Assembly: GCF_029892045.1 (NCBI RefSeq)
Contig: NZ_CP120369.1
Span: 372,001-436,000 of the forward strand
Source of the DNA: Sinorhizobium numidicum
Lineage (GTDB): Bacteria > Pseudomonadota > Alphaproteobacteria > Rhizobiales > Rhizobiaceae
DNA length: 64,000 bases
Direction: 5' to 3'
Shown: one piece after another, positions 55,479 through 64,000 of the stretch
Numbering within the stretch: the first letter of the stretch is position 1
Layout: the number at the start of each line of letters is the position of its first letter
The notes under the pieces: model-generated
Databases searched by the model: none
The model's input: the letters and a program-made list of their open reading frames with translations, nothing else
What the model was told of the DNA's origin: nothing
Made by a program: the position numbers and the translations under genes

Positions 55479-55969
55479 CGGCCCTCTCCCGGCGCGATGA
55501 AACGAACGGCCTGCCGGTAGACGAGCGCTCCACCCGCCATAGCCGTCACGTCGGCGATCCACTGGCCGGGTTTCAACGCCTGCGCGGAAACGAAAATGCC
55601 CTCGCCCTTGCGGACGAGCTCGACGCGAATATCCTCATGCGCTTCGACGGGTCGCTTGAGCACGGCGACGACCTTGTCGACCGCCCTCTCCGGCTCGCCC
55701 TTGCGGGTCAGCACGTAGTGGATGGCACCGGACTCGGCCGTGAGTTCACCCCTGATGCCGCTCTCTGCGAAGGCGCGGGTCTCGGCCACTTTCCCATTGA
55801 ACTGTTGGCTGGCGACGTAGGAGTTCTCGACCACGAGGCCGCTCCAGCTTCGGCTGGCATTCCAGGCCATAACGAGATTGACGGAGATGATGGTGCCGAA
55901 GAACAGGCCCGTCACTGCCACCATGTGCCAGCCGGTGAATCCGCGCGTTTCGCTGCGTTGCCTGATCAT
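55475..55969 (-). CDS. fixH: FixH, cbb3 oxidase assembly protein
   Basis: 164 residues: a single N-terminal membrane helix (GWHMVAVTGLFFGTIISVNL) and a periplasmic beta domain (NSYVASQQFNGKVAETRAFA). Belongs to the CcoH/FixH family, which stabilises the assembling oxidase. The ATG at 55969 is 7 bp after the fixG stop, with a GAGCGG site; the longer frame overlaps fixG and is not used. Confidence 0.92.
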   Translation of the reverse strand: MIRQRSETRGFTGWHMVAVTGLFFGTIISVNLVMAWNASRSWSGLVVENSYVASQQFNGKVAETRAFAESGIRGELTAESGAIHYVLTRKGEPERAVDKVVAVLKRPVEAHEDIRVELVRKGEGIFVSAQALKPGQWIADVTAMAGGALVYRQAVRFIAPGEGR

Positions 55970-55976
55970 GAGCCGC

Positions 55977-57551
55977 TCACTTTGCTGTTCCGGGTTGATT
56001 GAAGTTGGCTCGATAGACATCTTGTTCGTGGCTGGAAGGATCTTCCGCTCTGAGCGAGAAGCCGTCTTTGGCCTCGGCCAGCTTCTCCCGCGGCAGTGTG
56101 ACGAAAATCTTGAGCGGCGTGACCTTGTCCGGATCGACGGCAACCGAGAAACTGCGGCCGTCGCCAGCCGCCTGGCCGGCAATCCGCATATCAGCCGACG
56201 GCATGCCGTCGAGGGTGAGTGTGATCCGCCGCTGCTCGGGGATCATGTTCAGCAGCTTGACCATATAGCCGTTGCGCACCGATCCGTCCGAATCGACCAC
56301 GTATTGCGGATTGCGGTCATGCAGCACGTTGAGCTCGAGCCGGTCGCGCGCCACGAGCGCATAGAGCATGCCGATGCCGACGAGCGCCCAGACGCTGAAA
56401 TAGAGGAGGACGCGCGGCCGGAAAATGATCCGCCAGTCGAACTGCCGGACCTGCTCGACGAAGACGCCGTTGGCGTTGCGCACGCGCCGCGGGTTGACTG
56501 CCGTCGCGCCGTTGTTGGTGGCAAGCGCCATGTTGGCGGCATAGTCGCTGAGTGTCGCATAGGAAATCAGGGCGCGTTCGCGGCCAAGCTTGTCCATGAC
56601 GCCGTCGCACGCATCGATGCAGAGCGCGCAGGTGATGCATTCGAGTTGCTGGCCATCGCGGATATCGATCCCCATGGGACAGACCGCGACGCAGGCATTG
56701 CAGTCGACGCAATCACCGACGACCTCGCCGGCTGGGGCTGCCTTCTTGGCATGGCGCGAGCGCCTCTCGCCGCGCCAGTCGTTATAGGTGACGACGAGGG
56801 AGTTCTCATCCAGCATCGCCGCCTGTATGCGCGGCCAGGGGCACATATAGGTGCAGACCTGCTCGCGCATCAGCCCGCCGAAAACGTAAGTCGTGGTCGT
56901 TAGAACAGCGATGGTGGTATAAGCGACGGGCGGCGCATCGACCGTGAGCAAGCCCGCCAGAAGCGATGGCGCATCGGCAAAATAGAATATCCAGGCGCCT
57001 CCAGTCGCAACCCCGATTGCCAGCCAGATCGCATGCTTGCCAACGCGTTTGCGGATCTTGTCGAGCCTCCAGGGCGCTGCGTCGAGGCGCATTCGGGCAT
57101 TGCGGTCACCTTCGATAAAGCGCTCGACGACCAGGAAGAGATCGACCCAAACCGTCTGTGGGCAGGTATAGCCACACCAGGCGCGACCGACCGCCGAGGT
57201 CACGAGGAAAAGGCCGAAGCCCGCCATCACCAGAAGCCCCGCAACGAAGAAGAATTCCTGCGGCCAGATTTCGATGAAGAAGAAATAGAAGCGCCGGGAA
57301 GCGAGATCGATGAGCACAGCCTGATCTGGCGCATGTATGCCGCGGTCCCAGCGGATCCAGGGTGTTGAATAGTAGATGCCGAGCGTCACCAGCATGACCA
57401 GCCACTTGAACCGGCGGAAGCGGCCTTCTGCCCGTTTCGGGAAGATCTTCCGCCGTTTCTCGTAAAGCGGCCTGCGGTGCCGCGCGACATTGCCCGGCTC
57501 GGCTTCGAGCCGCTCGACGGAGCCAGCATTGGAGGCGGGCTGGTGAAGCAT
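55977..57551 (-). CDS. fixG: FixG, ferredoxin-like cbb3 oxidase maturation protein
   Basis: 524 residues with about five membrane helices (CcoG family) and two [4Fe-4S] clusters: VGDCVDCNACVAVCPMGIDI and LECITCALCIDACDGVMD. It reduces copper for delivery to the oxidase. The frame is open upstream to 57626 but the FixK box (57613-57626) overlaps that region, so the start must be downstream. The ATG at 57551 gives a leader of ~27 nt and the usual family length. First gene of fixGHIS. Confidence 0.92.
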   Translation of the reverse strand: MLHQPASNAGSVERLEAEPGNVARHRRPLYEKRRKIFPKRAEGRFRRFKWLVMLVTLGIYYSTPWIRWDRGIHAPDQAVLIDLASRRFYFFFIEIWPQEFFFVAGLLVMAGFGLFLVTSAVGRAWCGYTCPQTVWVDLFLVVERFIEGDRNARMRLDAAPWRLDKIRKRVGKHAIWLAIGVATGGAWIFYFADAPSLLAGLLTVDAPPVAYTTIAVLTTTTYVFGGLMREQVCTYMCPWPRIQAAMLDENSLVVTYNDWRGERRSRHAKKAAPAGEVVGDCVDCNACVAVCPMGIDIRDGQQLECITCALCIDACDGVMDKLGRERALISYATLSDYAANMALATNNGATAVNPRRVRNANGVFVEQVRQFDWRIIFRPRVLLYFSVWALVGIGMLYALVARDRLELNVLHDRNPQYVVDSDGSVRNGYMVKLLNMIPEQRRITLTLDGMPSADMRIAGQAAGDGRSFSVAVDPDKVTPLKIFVTLPREKLAEAKDGFSLRAEDPSSHEQDVYRANFNQPGTAK

Positions 57552-57612
57552 CTGAACAGTCCCGACTGAACTCAACATCAGGTGGTTTTGCGCCAAGTGG
57601 CGGTTGCGCGCC

Positions 57613-57626
57613 TTGATCTGCATCAA
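57613..57626 (-). promoter_or_regulatory. FixK box upstream of fixG
   Basis: TTGATCTGCATCAA, a perfect match to TTGAT-N4-ATCAA, in the 245-bp gap between fixP and fixG, centred ~68 bp before the chosen fixG start. Confidence 0.9.
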
Positions 57627-57795
57627 GTTGGGGGGCGGGTGCCGCCACTCGAAGTGAAGCCACCCACTCCGGGGTAGCCGCTCGACCGTGTGTCAGACCA
57701 TTGGATGGACCGGACCTTCGCGGCGGTCGTTTCGAATCGCCATTTTGCTGCGGCGGCCGCACTGCTTTCGCGCGGCCGCCAGGATTCCGCGCTTG

Positions 57796-58665
57796 CTATT
57801 CGCCGCCGCCCAGAGAATGGACGAAGATCGCGAGCTCTTTTACCATCGGATCGCCGATGCGCTGCAGCCAGGCGGGCATGACGCCATGCTTCGGCGACCG
57901 CATCTGGTCGATGATCGCCTGCTCGCCCTCACCCTTGAGCCAGATCGCGTCGGCGAGATTGGGCGCGCCGAATTCGCGGCTGCCCTTTGCATCTGCACCA
58001 TGGCATGAGGCGCAATTGTCGGTGAAGAGCTGCTTGCCGGTTTCCACGAGTGCCGGGTTGGAGGGTATTCCGGTGAGGCTCACGACATAGGCCGCGGTTG
58101 CGCGGAGCTCCTCCGACGCCAGCATGTCGGCAAAGGCCGGCATTTCCGACACCCGCGTCTCCCCGTCACCTTGGTGACGGACGCCATGCGCGACCGTCTG
58201 GTAGATCTGCTCGGGTTTGCCTCCCCAGAGCCACTCGTCATCGTTCAGGTTCGGGAAACCCTTGCCACCGGCCCCACCCGAACCGTGACATTGCGCGCAG
58301 TTCACCTTGAAAGCGGAGGCTCCGGCCGAGATGGCGAACTGCTTCAGTTGCGGATCGGCCATGATGTCCTCGACCGTCCCCGAGGCGATGCGTTCAAGGT
58401 TGCTGGCCTGCGCGGCCTTGGCGGCGGACAACTCCGCGGTGACCTCGGCGCGGCTAGAATAGCCGAGCACGCCCTTGGTCGCCTCCGTCAGCATCGGCCA
58501 GGAGGGATAGGCGATCGCGTAGCAGACAGCCCACAGAATAGTGGCGTAGAAGGTATAGACCCACCAGCGCGGCATCGGGTTGTTGAGCTCTCGGATGCCG
58601 TCCCATTCGTGCCCGGTGGTGTCTACGCCGCTCAGCTCGTCAACGTGCTTATGCTTGTCCGCCAT
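57796..58665 (-). CDS. fixP: FixP, diheme cytochrome c subunit of cbb3 oxidase
   Basis: 289 residues. An N-terminal membrane anchor (WWVYTFYATILWAVCYAIAY) and two c-type heme motifs, NCAQCHG (middle) and NCASCHG (C-terminal half), with axial Met regions. It passes electrons from cytochrome bc1 to FixO/FixN. Begins 3 bp after the fixQ stop. Confidence 0.95.
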   Translation of the reverse strand: MADKHKHVDELSGVDTTGHEWDGIRELNNPMPRWWVYTFYATILWAVCYAIAYPSWPMLTEATKGVLGYSSRAEVTAELSAAKAAQASNLERIASGTVEDIMADPQLKQFAISAGASAFKVNCAQCHGSGGAGGKGFPNLNDDEWLWGGKPEQIYQTVAHGVRHQGDGETRVSEMPAFADMLASEELRATAAYVVSLTGIPSNPALVETGKQLFTDNCASCHGADAKGSREFGAPNLADAIWLKGEGEQAIIDQMRSPKHGVMPAWLQRIGDPMVKELAIFVHSLGGGE

Positions 58666-58668
58666 GGA

Positions 58669-58821
58669 TCAGTCCTCCTTCAGGGGGATGGCAGAGGCCT
58701 GAGCGGCGGCCTTTTTGGCGCCCGGCCGGAAGTTGAAAAGGACGACACCGAGGAAGAAAAACGTCATGCCGAGCAGTCCCCAGCTATCGGCGAAATGGCG
58801 CATGGCCGTGTAGGTTTCCAT
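58669..58821 (-). CDS. fixQ: FixQ, small cbb3 oxidase subunit
   Basis: 50-residue single-helix membrane protein (METYTAMRHFADSWGLLGMT, then FFFLGVVLFNFRPGAKK), the CcoQ/FixQ signature. It stabilises the oxidase complex. Preceded by GAGAGGAA and lying 11 bp after fixO. Confidence 0.95.
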   Translation of the reverse strand: METYTAMRHFADSWGLLGMTFFFLGVVLFNFRPGAKKAAAQASAIPLKED

Positions 58822-58832
58822 CTGCGTTCCTC

Positions 58833-59564
58833 TCAGCGGTAGCCCGTGGTGTTGTCATAGGTGGAGAAGTCTACGAGCGTGCCCAGCATCTGCAGATAGG
58901 CGACGAGCGCGTCCATCTCCGTCAGCCTTTGCGGGTCACCGTCAAAGTCACCGAACTTGGCCTTGGGATAGCGGGCCTCGACGCCCGACGTATCGGAGTT
59001 GGGATCCGCCTGAGCTTTGAGGTCCGCGGCCGCATTGTCGATCATCTCTTCGGTGTAAGGAACGCCGACGGCTCTGTTGGCCTTGAGTTTCATGGAAACG
59101 TTCTTAACCTCGAGCGGTGCCTCCTTGAGGAAAGCATAGCTCGGCATTACCGATTCCGGCACGACCGAGCGCGGCTCGATCATGTGCTGGACGTGCCATT
59201 CGTTGGAGTAGCGGTCGCCGACACGGGCGAGGTCCGGCCCGGTGCGCTTCGACCCCCATTGGAAGGGGTGATCGTACATCGACTCCGCCGCCAGCGAATA
59301 ATGGCCGTAGCGCTCGACCTCGTCGCGGAACGGGCGGATCATCTGACTGTGGCAGACATAGCAGCCTTCACGGATGTAGATGTCGCGGCCGGCAAGCTCC
59401 AGCGGCGAATAGGGCCGCATGCCTTCCACCTTCTCGATCGTGTTTTCGAGATAGAAGAGCGGCGCGATTTCCACGATTCCGCCAATGGAGACGACGAGCA
59501 GGGAGCCTACGAGCAGCAAGGTGGCGTTGCGTTCAATCAGCCCGTGTTTGTCGAAAATGGACAT
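58833..59564 (-). CDS. fixO: FixO, monoheme cytochrome c subunit of cbb3 oxidase
   Basis: 243 residues: N-terminal membrane anchor ([20 protein letters not shown]), one heme motif in [20 protein letters not shown], and conserved [20 protein letters not shown]. CcoO family. Begins 11 bp after fixN. Confidence 0.95.
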   Translation of the reverse strand: MSIFDKHGLIERNATLLLVGSLLVVSIGGIVEIAPLFYLENTIEKVEGMRPYSPLELAGRDIYIREGCYVCHSQMIRPFRDEVERYGHYSLAAESMYDHPFQWGSKRTGPDLARVGDRYSNEWHVQHMIEPRSVVPESVMPSYAFLKEAPLEVKNVSMKLKANRAVGVPYTEEMIDNAAADLKAQADPNSDTSGVEARYPKAKFGDFDGDPQRLTEMDALVAYLQMLGTLVDFSTYDNTTGYR

Positions 59565-59575
59565 GATCTACACTC

Positions 59576-61195
59576 CTATCGCGCAGACGCGGGCTGCGGC
59601 GCGGCACCGACGATCGGGGCTTCGTCGCGCACGCGTCCGAGAATTGTCATTGTTACGTTGAAGGCCATGACGAGTGCGCCTGCGAGGAACAGGGCGCCGC
59701 CGGCGGCGCGCATGACATAGTAGGGGAACATGGCCGCGACCGTTTCCGCGAAGGAATAGACGAGGAAGCCCTGGTCGTCGTATTCGCGCCACATCAGCCC
59801 CTGCTGGATACCAGCGACCCACATGGTGGCGGCGTAAACGACGATGCCGAGGGTGGCGAGCCAGAAGTGCCAATTGACCATGCGCAGGCTGTAGAGCCGT
59901 TTGCGCTTCCAGAGCTTCGGCACCAGAAAATAGACGGCACCGAAGGTGATCAGGCCGTTCCAGCCGAGTGCGCCGGAATGCACGTGGCCGATGGTCCAGT
60001 CCGTATAGTGGCTGAGCGAGTTTACGGTCTTGATCGACATCATCGGTCCCTCGAAGGTCGCCATGCCGTAGAAGGCGACAGCCATGACCATCATTCGGAC
60101 GACGGGATCGGTACGGATCTTGTCCCAGGCGCCGGAAAGGGTCATCAGGCCGTTGATCATGCCGCCCCAGGAGGGCATCCAGAGCATGACGGAAAACACC
60201 ATGCCGAGCGTTTGAGCCCAGTCGGGCAGCGCCGTGTAGTGCAGGTGGTGGGGACCGGCCCAGATGTACATGAAGATCAGCGCCCAGAAATGGACGATCG
60301 ACAGCCGGTAGGAATAGACGGGACGGTTCACCTGCTTGGGGATGAAGTAGTACATCATCGCCAGGAACCCGGCCGTCAGGAAGAAGCCGACGGCATTGTG
60401 CCCGTACCACCATTGCGTCAGCGCGTCCTGGACACCCGAGAAGGCGGAATAGCTCTTCGAACCGAGGAAGGAGACCGGCACCGCCAGGTTGTTGACGATG
60501 TGCAGCATGGCGATGGTGACGATGAAGGCCAGATAGAACCAGTTCGCCACATAGATGTGCGGCTCCTTGCGCTTGAGGATTGTGCCGAGAAAGACGATGA
60601 GATAGGCGACCCAGACGATCGTCAGCCAGAGATCGACATACCATTCCGGTTCCGCGTATTCGCGCGCTTGGGTGATGCCGAGCAGATAGCCGGTTGCCGC
60701 AAGCACGATGAAGAGCTGATAACCCCAGAACACGAACCAGCCGAGATTGCCGCCGAAGAGACGCGCGCGGCTGGTGCGCTGGACGACATAGAAAGAAGTC
60801 GCGATCAGCGCGTTGCCGCCGAATGCGAAGATGACGGCGGAGGTGTGCAACGGACGGACCCGGCCAAAATTAAACCAGGGTTCGACGTTAAGGTCCGGGA
60901 AAGCGAGTTGCAACGCCACGATCAAGCCAACGAGGAACCCCACTACGCCCCAGAACACGGTGGCGATGACGCCGTATTTCACGACCTCGTCGAAGTATTC
61001 TGTTTGGCGGGCTTCGCGACGCGCGGCCACCGGCCGGAAGTTGACGCGGCGCATGAGCACTAGCGTACCGCCGATCAGCGCGAAGAACAGAACCCACAGA
61101 TGCGCGCCGAATAGGTGGTCCTGGGCAAAGCCGGCTCCGACCAGCGCCACGAAGGCGCCGGCAGCAAGCACGACTATCTCGACTGAATGTTTCAT
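59576..61195 (-). CDS. fixN: FixN, catalytic heme-copper subunit of cbb3 oxidase
   Basis: 539 residues, about 12 helices. Heme and Cu_B ligands lie in [40 protein letters not shown] and [20 protein letters not shown]. High-affinity terminal oxidase for respiration at nodule oxygen levels. The ATG at 61195 ([10 protein letters not shown]) gives the family length; the long upstream frame crosses the promoter. A FixK box is centred ~100 bp upstream. Confidence 0.96.
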   Translation of the reverse strand: MKHSVEIVVLAAGAFVALVGAGFAQDHLFGAHLWVLFFALIGGTLVLMRRVNFRPVAARREARQTEYFDEVVKYGVIATVFWGVVGFLVGLIVALQLAFPDLNVEPWFNFGRVRPLHTSAVIFAFGGNALIATSFYVVQRTSRARLFGGNLGWFVFWGYQLFIVLAATGYLLGITQAREYAEPEWYVDLWLTIVWVAYLIVFLGTILKRKEPHIYVANWFYLAFIVTIAMLHIVNNLAVPVSFLGSKSYSAFSGVQDALTQWWYGHNAVGFFLTAGFLAMMYYFIPKQVNRPVYSYRLSIVHFWALIFMYIWAGPHHLHYTALPDWAQTLGMVFSVMLWMPSWGGMINGLMTLSGAWDKIRTDPVVRMMVMAVAFYGMATFEGPMMSIKTVNSLSHYTDWTIGHVHSGALGWNGLITFGAVYFLVPKLWKRKRLYSLRMVNWHFWLATLGIVVYAATMWVAGIQQGLMWREYDDQGFLVYSFAETVAAMFPYYVMRAAGGALFLAGALVMAFNVTMTILGRVRDEAPIVGAAPQPASAR

Positions 61196-61288
61196 GAAAG
61201 GCCCCAACTCTTTTCCAAACTGGCGTACGACTCGGCACACAGGCCGCCGGAGTCTTCTGAGAATTGTCACAGCGGAGTTCTCGACACC

Positions 61289-61302
61289 TTGATCCAGATC
61301 AA
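61289..61302 (-). promoter_or_regulatory. FixK box upstream of fixN
   Basis: TTGATCCAGATCAA, a perfect anaerobox, centred ~100 bp before the fixN ATG, which places transcription start near 61254. Confidence 0.92.
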
Positions 61303-61874
61303 GGTCGCGCTTCGACCGCTCGCAAAGCATGTCTCGAAAGTTGAGAACGGGGGGCGGGCGGCGAGGCAAGACGTGGGGCACCCGGGGGGTACTACGCTCG
61401 ATCTGTCTATATGGAGGGAGACCAAACTCACCTCGTAGGCTGAAAGACCGGTCGTCTCGTCGGATCGGCGCACACAAGTATGCGCCGACGGCTCTGAAAT
61501 CTTCCGCGGCATTAAGTGTCAGTCCGCTTGGCTCGCACCACTGGCCTTCTTTTCAACCCGGACAATGCATGAAGCTGCTTGCTGTGGCGGGCTGCCGCTG
61601 CCGGGAGCTTGCGGTGTCGATCTGTTAGGAGCGCGCTCTTTCACTCGCGCTATCAAATTGTCGATCTGAGGACGACCTTGCCACGCACTCAGTCCATTTT
61701 CTGGGCGGGGCTTGCAAAACCATAGAGCCCGTTGCTCCAGGCGCTTAGTTGATCCACATGGCTGGTCGCGTCCCAGCAGGTCGCTCGCGCCCAATCTCCG
61801 GCCGCAACGAGCCATGACTTTCCTGGCCGTTTCTGGCGAGCATCGCTCTCCTCCTCCGCTGGATCCCGGATGAG

Positions 61875-61924
61875 CTGGAGCGGGATGAGGTCGGATAGGA
61901 CCAGCTTTCCTCATCCCGCTCCAG
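61875..61924. repeat. 16-bp perfect inverted repeat (intergenic palindromic element)
   Basis: CTGGAGCGGGATGAGG, 18-nt loop, CCTCATCCCGCTCCAG. The GAGCGGGATGAGG arm recalls the abundant intergenic palindromes of Sinorhizobium genomes (RIME-like). It may also terminate or stabilise the fixK transcript, which ends ~100 bp upstream. Confidence 0.65.
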
Positions 61925-62020
61925 GCCCTGGCCACCACCCCTCCCCAAAGCGACACGGAGAGCGACGGCGCCGGTACAAAGGCAGACAGATTGCCTGCGT
62001 GCGCAGGCGCGCAGACGGCC

Positions 62021-62659
62021 TCAGTTGCAAAGCGACCGGAGAGCGTCCGGCTTCATGATGTCGATCGTTCTTGCGCCTCTAAGAGCGATGACGCTGCGGT
62101 CTTTGAGTTTTGTCATCACGCGCGATACTGTCTCGATCGTGAGGCCGAGATAGTCGGCAATGTCCTGCCGCAACATCGGCAATCGCAACTGCCTGCCTCC
62201 TCCTTGACGCTCGCAAATATCGATCAGGAATGCGGCAATTCGTTCCACGGCACATTGCCTGCCGATCACCAGAAGATGCTGCTGAGCCCGCGCCATGCCG
62301 ATCAAGGCGAGAGCGAGAAGCTCTCGCGAACGCTCCTGCATATGCCGCCGCCCGAAGACGGCCAGGGTTGTTTCCGTGATGGCCTCGGCAAAGAAAGAAT
62401 GGTTGGAGCCCGCTTCGAAACCGAACATTTCGCCTGGCAGATGAAAAGATACGACCTGTCGCCGTCCGTCCGAGAGCAGGCGATAGATACGCACGGCGCC
62501 AGTAGAAACCTGATAGCACTTCTCGATCAAATCGCCCTCGGCATAAATCTCCCGACCAGCCCTGTAGGTGGCGACAAGGTGGGGCCCCGAAATTTGGGTC
62601 CGTGCAACGTCTTCGGCCGGTCGGAAGGGCTGTTCTTTGGGTTGTGCAGCGGCGTACAT
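62021..62659 (-). CDS. fixK: FixK, Crp/Fnr-family activator
   Basis: 212 residues: nucleotide-fold barrel (REIYAEGDLIEKCYQVSTGA, PGEMFGFEAGSNHSFFAEAI) and winged helix with LRQDIADYLGLTIETVSRVM (Glu, Ser and Arg contacts for TTGA half sites). It lacks the Fnr cysteine cluster and so does not sense oxygen directly. Activates fixN and fixG through the boxes found here. Start at MYAAAQ (62659); the longer frame begins 42 bp upstream. Its own promoter has a FixJ site at 62730-62745. Confidence 0.93.
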   Translation of the reverse strand: MYAAAQPKEQPFRPAEDVARTQISGPHLVATYRAGREIYAEGDLIEKCYQVSTGAVRIYRLLSDGRRQVVSFHLPGEMFGFEAGSNHSFFAEAITETTLAVFGRRHMQERSRELLALALIGMARAQQHLLVIGRQCAVERIAAFLIDICERQGGGRQLRLPMLRQDIADYLGLTIETVSRVMTKLKDRSVIALRGARTIDIMKPDALRSLCN

Positions 62660-62729
62660 GTCGTGTCCCCTGTTCAGTGTGGGGACAGATTGACAGTTCA
62701 CGCGACTTGGAGAAATTCGGTTAGACCAC

Positions 62730-62745
62730 TAAGGGAAATTACTTA
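62730..62745 (-). promoter_or_regulatory. FixJ-binding site of the fixK promoter
   Basis: On the minus strand TAAGTAATTTCCCTTA, the motif known from the S. meliloti fixK promoter. It overlaps the stop codon of the FixT-like gene, ~75 bp before the fixK start. Confidence 0.75.
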
Positions 62746-63158
62746 GCCGCTTCGATCAGGCTGTTGATCACGCCGAGCAGGTCGGGACCGGTGAACGGCT
62801 TCGTCAAGACGTTGTCGACAGGCGCTTGGTGCGCCGACAGCCCGTCAACCAGCAGAATGGCCCTCGCTCCGAGCTTCTTGAGGAATTGCGCGGCGGCCTG
62901 CGGCTCTGATCTCAGTATCTCATCATCGAGAATTGTGCACAGCGCCTCGCGGGAAGAGTCTTCGGCCTTCTGCACGGTGTCGTAGGACTCGGTCGAATAT
63001 CCTTCGACCTCAAGCGCGAAAGCCACGGACCTTCGGAGTCCGTGGTCGGCTGCAACGACGACAATGCTTCTTCCACCTAACAACTTGAAATCCCGCTCAT
63101 CTGGCGTGTGTTGGCAGCCATCAGCCGGCATTAGAGCGCTTGCGGCAATGCGACGCAT
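62739..63158 (-). CDS. Degenerate receiver-domain protein, FixT-like
   Basis: Up to 139 residues. Residues ~28-138 follow the response-regulator receiver fold (SIVVVAADHGLRRSVAFALE; late TKPFTGPDLLGVIN with the conserved Lys-Pro). The acidic pair is reduced to AADH, and the phospho-Asp strand reads CTILDDEI, so normal phosphotransfer is doubtful. It sits between fixJ and fixK, the place where S. meliloti carries fixT, whose product inhibits FixL; Caulobacter FixT is also a single receiver-like domain. I am unsure of the name and start (63158 or 63131). A degenerate FixK box (TTGATCTCGCGCAA) lies at 63158-63171. Confidence 0.65.
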   Translation of the reverse strand: MRRIAASALMPADGCQHTPDERDFKLLGGRSIVVVAADHGLRRSVAFALEVEGYSTESYDTVQKAEDSSREALCTILDDEILRSEPQAAAQFLKKLGARAILLVDGLSAHQAPVDNVLTKPFTGPDLLGVINSLIEAAK

Positions 63159-63181
63159 TGCGCGAGATCAACTCGGCCAAA

Positions 63182-63796
63182 CTAGGGAGGACCGAAACCC
63201 GCGGCGAGAGCCATTCGAACAAGATGCGCAAGGCTCTTTGCCTTCATCTTGGTCATCACATTGGCGCGGTGCACCTCAACGGTGCGCGGGCTGATGTCCA
63301 GGTCGTAGGCGATCGACTTGTTGGGAAGGCCCGCCACCACAGCCGAGAGCACCTGGCGTTCTCTCCCACTGAGAGTCTGCAGGCGTGCCTGAATGTCGAC
63401 GACTTCCTCTGCATCGGCTTCCGGAACGGCCAGATGTTCAGATGCTCTCTCGATCGCCTCGATGATCACGGAATCCTCGAAAGGTTTCTCGATGAAATCC
63501 ACGGCCCCGGCTTTCATAGCCTCCACCGCCATGGGCACGTCACCGTGACCGGTGATCACAATCGAAGGTATCTTGATTTTGCGGTCGCCGAGGTTGCGCA
63601 GCAGATCGACGCCGGACATTTCCGGCATCCTCAGATCCGTCACGAGAATCCCGTCTCTGACGTTCGGTGCGAAAGCGCGAAAGGCATCGGCCGATTGATG
63701 AATTTTCACAGCGAAGCCGTTCATCGTCAGCATGAAGGCAAGCGATTTCCTGACTGCCTCTTCGTCATCGACAATGTGGACTGTAAAGTCAGTCAT
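63182..63796 (-). CDS. fixJ: FixJ response regulator
   Basis: 204 residues. Receiver domain residues 1-~120 ([20 protein letters not shown]; phospho-Asp in [13 protein letters not shown]; Lys in FIEKPFED) and a LuxR-type HTH at ~140-200 ([34 protein letters not shown]). Phosphorylated by FixL under low oxygen; activates fixK (site at 62730-62745) and nifA elsewhere. The ATG at 63796 lies inside the end of fixL (8-bp overlap). Confidence 0.95.
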   Translation of the reverse strand: MTDFTVHIVDDEEAVRKSLAFMLTMNGFAVKIHQSADAFRAFAPNVRDGILVTDLRMPEMSGVDLLRNLGDRKIKIPSIVITGHGDVPMAVEAMKAGAVDFIEKPFEDSVIIEAIERASEHLAVPEADAEEVVDIQARLQTLSGRERQVLSAVVAGLPNKSIAYDLDISPRTVEVHRANVMTKMKAKSLAHLVRMALAAGFGPP

Positions 63797-64000
63797 TGGA
63801 ATCGATCCGTTCATCTTCATATGCGGGAAGCGTGAAGCGGAAAGTAGCCCCACCGGCCGTATTTTTCGAGACAATCATCTCACCGCCATGCGCCTCGACG
63901 ATGCGTTTCGAAATGGAAAGCCCGATGCCCATTCCGCTTGCCTTTGTCGTAACGAACGGCTTGAAAAGCTGACCGGCGATTTCCTCTGGAATGCCTCCGC
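63789..64000 (-). CDS. fixL: FixL oxygen-sensor kinase, C-terminal fragment (runs off the window)
   Basis: The last ~70 codons of a histidine kinase: [20 protein letters not shown] and [20 protein letters not shown] (G1/G2 boxes of the ATPase domain), then [20 protein letters not shown] and stop. The heme-PAS sensor and His-box lie beyond 64000. Identified as FixL by its overlap with fixJ. Confidence 0.92.
   Translation of the reverse strand, partial: GGIPEEIAGQLFKPFVTTKASGMGIGLSISKRIVEAHGGEMIVSKNTAGGATFRFTLPAYEDERIDSND

Larger units (their letters stand above)
61196..62020. other. fixK-fixN intergenic region, 825 bp
   Basis: Contains the fixN promoter with its FixK box and a large palindrome (61875-61924). 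A 145-codon minus-strand frame at 61519-61956 is probably not a gene: it has no recognisable domain and runs through the palindrome. Confidence 0.5.

Noticed and set aside
57552..57626. Extended fixG start at 57626
   Set aside because: The FixK box overlaps this stretch, so transcription would start downstream of that ATG.
61519..61956. 145-codon minus-strand frame between fixK and fixN
   Set aside because: Runs through the palindromic element, has no domain similarity, and fixK-fixN intergenic DNA gives a sufficient explanation.

Overview
The window reads as part of a symbiotic megaplasmid of a nodulating, nitrogen-fixing alphaproteobacterium, most likely Sinorhizobium (Ensifer). The evidence is a complete fixLJ / FixT-like / fixK / fixNOQP / fixGHIS block, two nod boxes driving nodulation genes (nolO-nodL and nodM-nolF-nolG-nodN), two Ros/MucR-type regulators and a NifA/sigma54-type promoter. 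Many truncated or frameshifted genes and IS remnants lie between these, as is usual on such plasmids. The genus call is inference.

Layout. 0-7.5 kb: a LysR/AraC regulator pair, an unrecognised 291-residue protein, a DUF1906 (Rv2525c-like) protein, then wreckage (tyrosine recombinase, groEL 3' end, acyl-CoA carboxylase beta subunit), then a MucR-like gene. 7.5-14.6 kb: an otsA fragment, a PhnF-like GntR/UTRA repressor with a perfect 16-bp palindrome in the divergent promoter, and a tightly overlapped operon for a family-5 (peptide/opine type) ABC importer plus a TIM-barrel isomerase-like enzyme. 14.6-23.6 kb: a minus-strand biosynthetic-looking cluster with a CDP-alcohol phosphotransferase, three SAM methyltransferases, a formyltransferase-like enzyme, an AsnB-type amidotransferase, a SelA-like PLP enzyme and a second PhnF-like repressor. 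25-29.5 kb: a FadR/FCD-like regulator, an ISAs1 remnant and a three-gene operon for PEP mutase, aminotransferase and a PntC/LicC-like cytidylyltransferase, that is, phosphonate biosynthesis without a phosphonopyruvate decarboxylase. 29.5-36 kb: decayed DNA (ceramide glucosyltransferase, omptin and sugar kinase pseudogenes, an IS481 remnant) with intact XRE regulators and a dCTP deaminase pair. 36-39 kb: nolO-nodL behind a nod box. 39.3-41.6 kb: a secreted prolyl oligopeptidase behind a sigma54 promoter, followed by an IS5 remnant. 43-52 kb: a second MucR-like gene and the nodM operon behind a nod box. 52-64 kb: the fix block, all on the minus strand.

How the parts work together. FixL/FixJ sense low oxygen and switch on fixK through a FixJ site overlapping the 3' end of the FixT-like gene. 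FixK then acts at perfect TTGAT/C-N4-G/ATCAA boxes before fixN, fixG and a Crp/Fnr-type regulator, giving the cbb3 oxidase and its assembly factors. NodD (not in the window) would act on the two nod boxes to decorate and export Nod factor or flavonoid-related compounds. The most unusual content is the 7.8-29.5 kb stretch. Phosphonate-forming enzymes, CMP activation, a CDP-alcohol phosphotransferase and two PhnF-like regulators together suggest an undescribed phosphonate or phosphonolipid-type metabolite and a matching uptake system. This link is inference from co-location.
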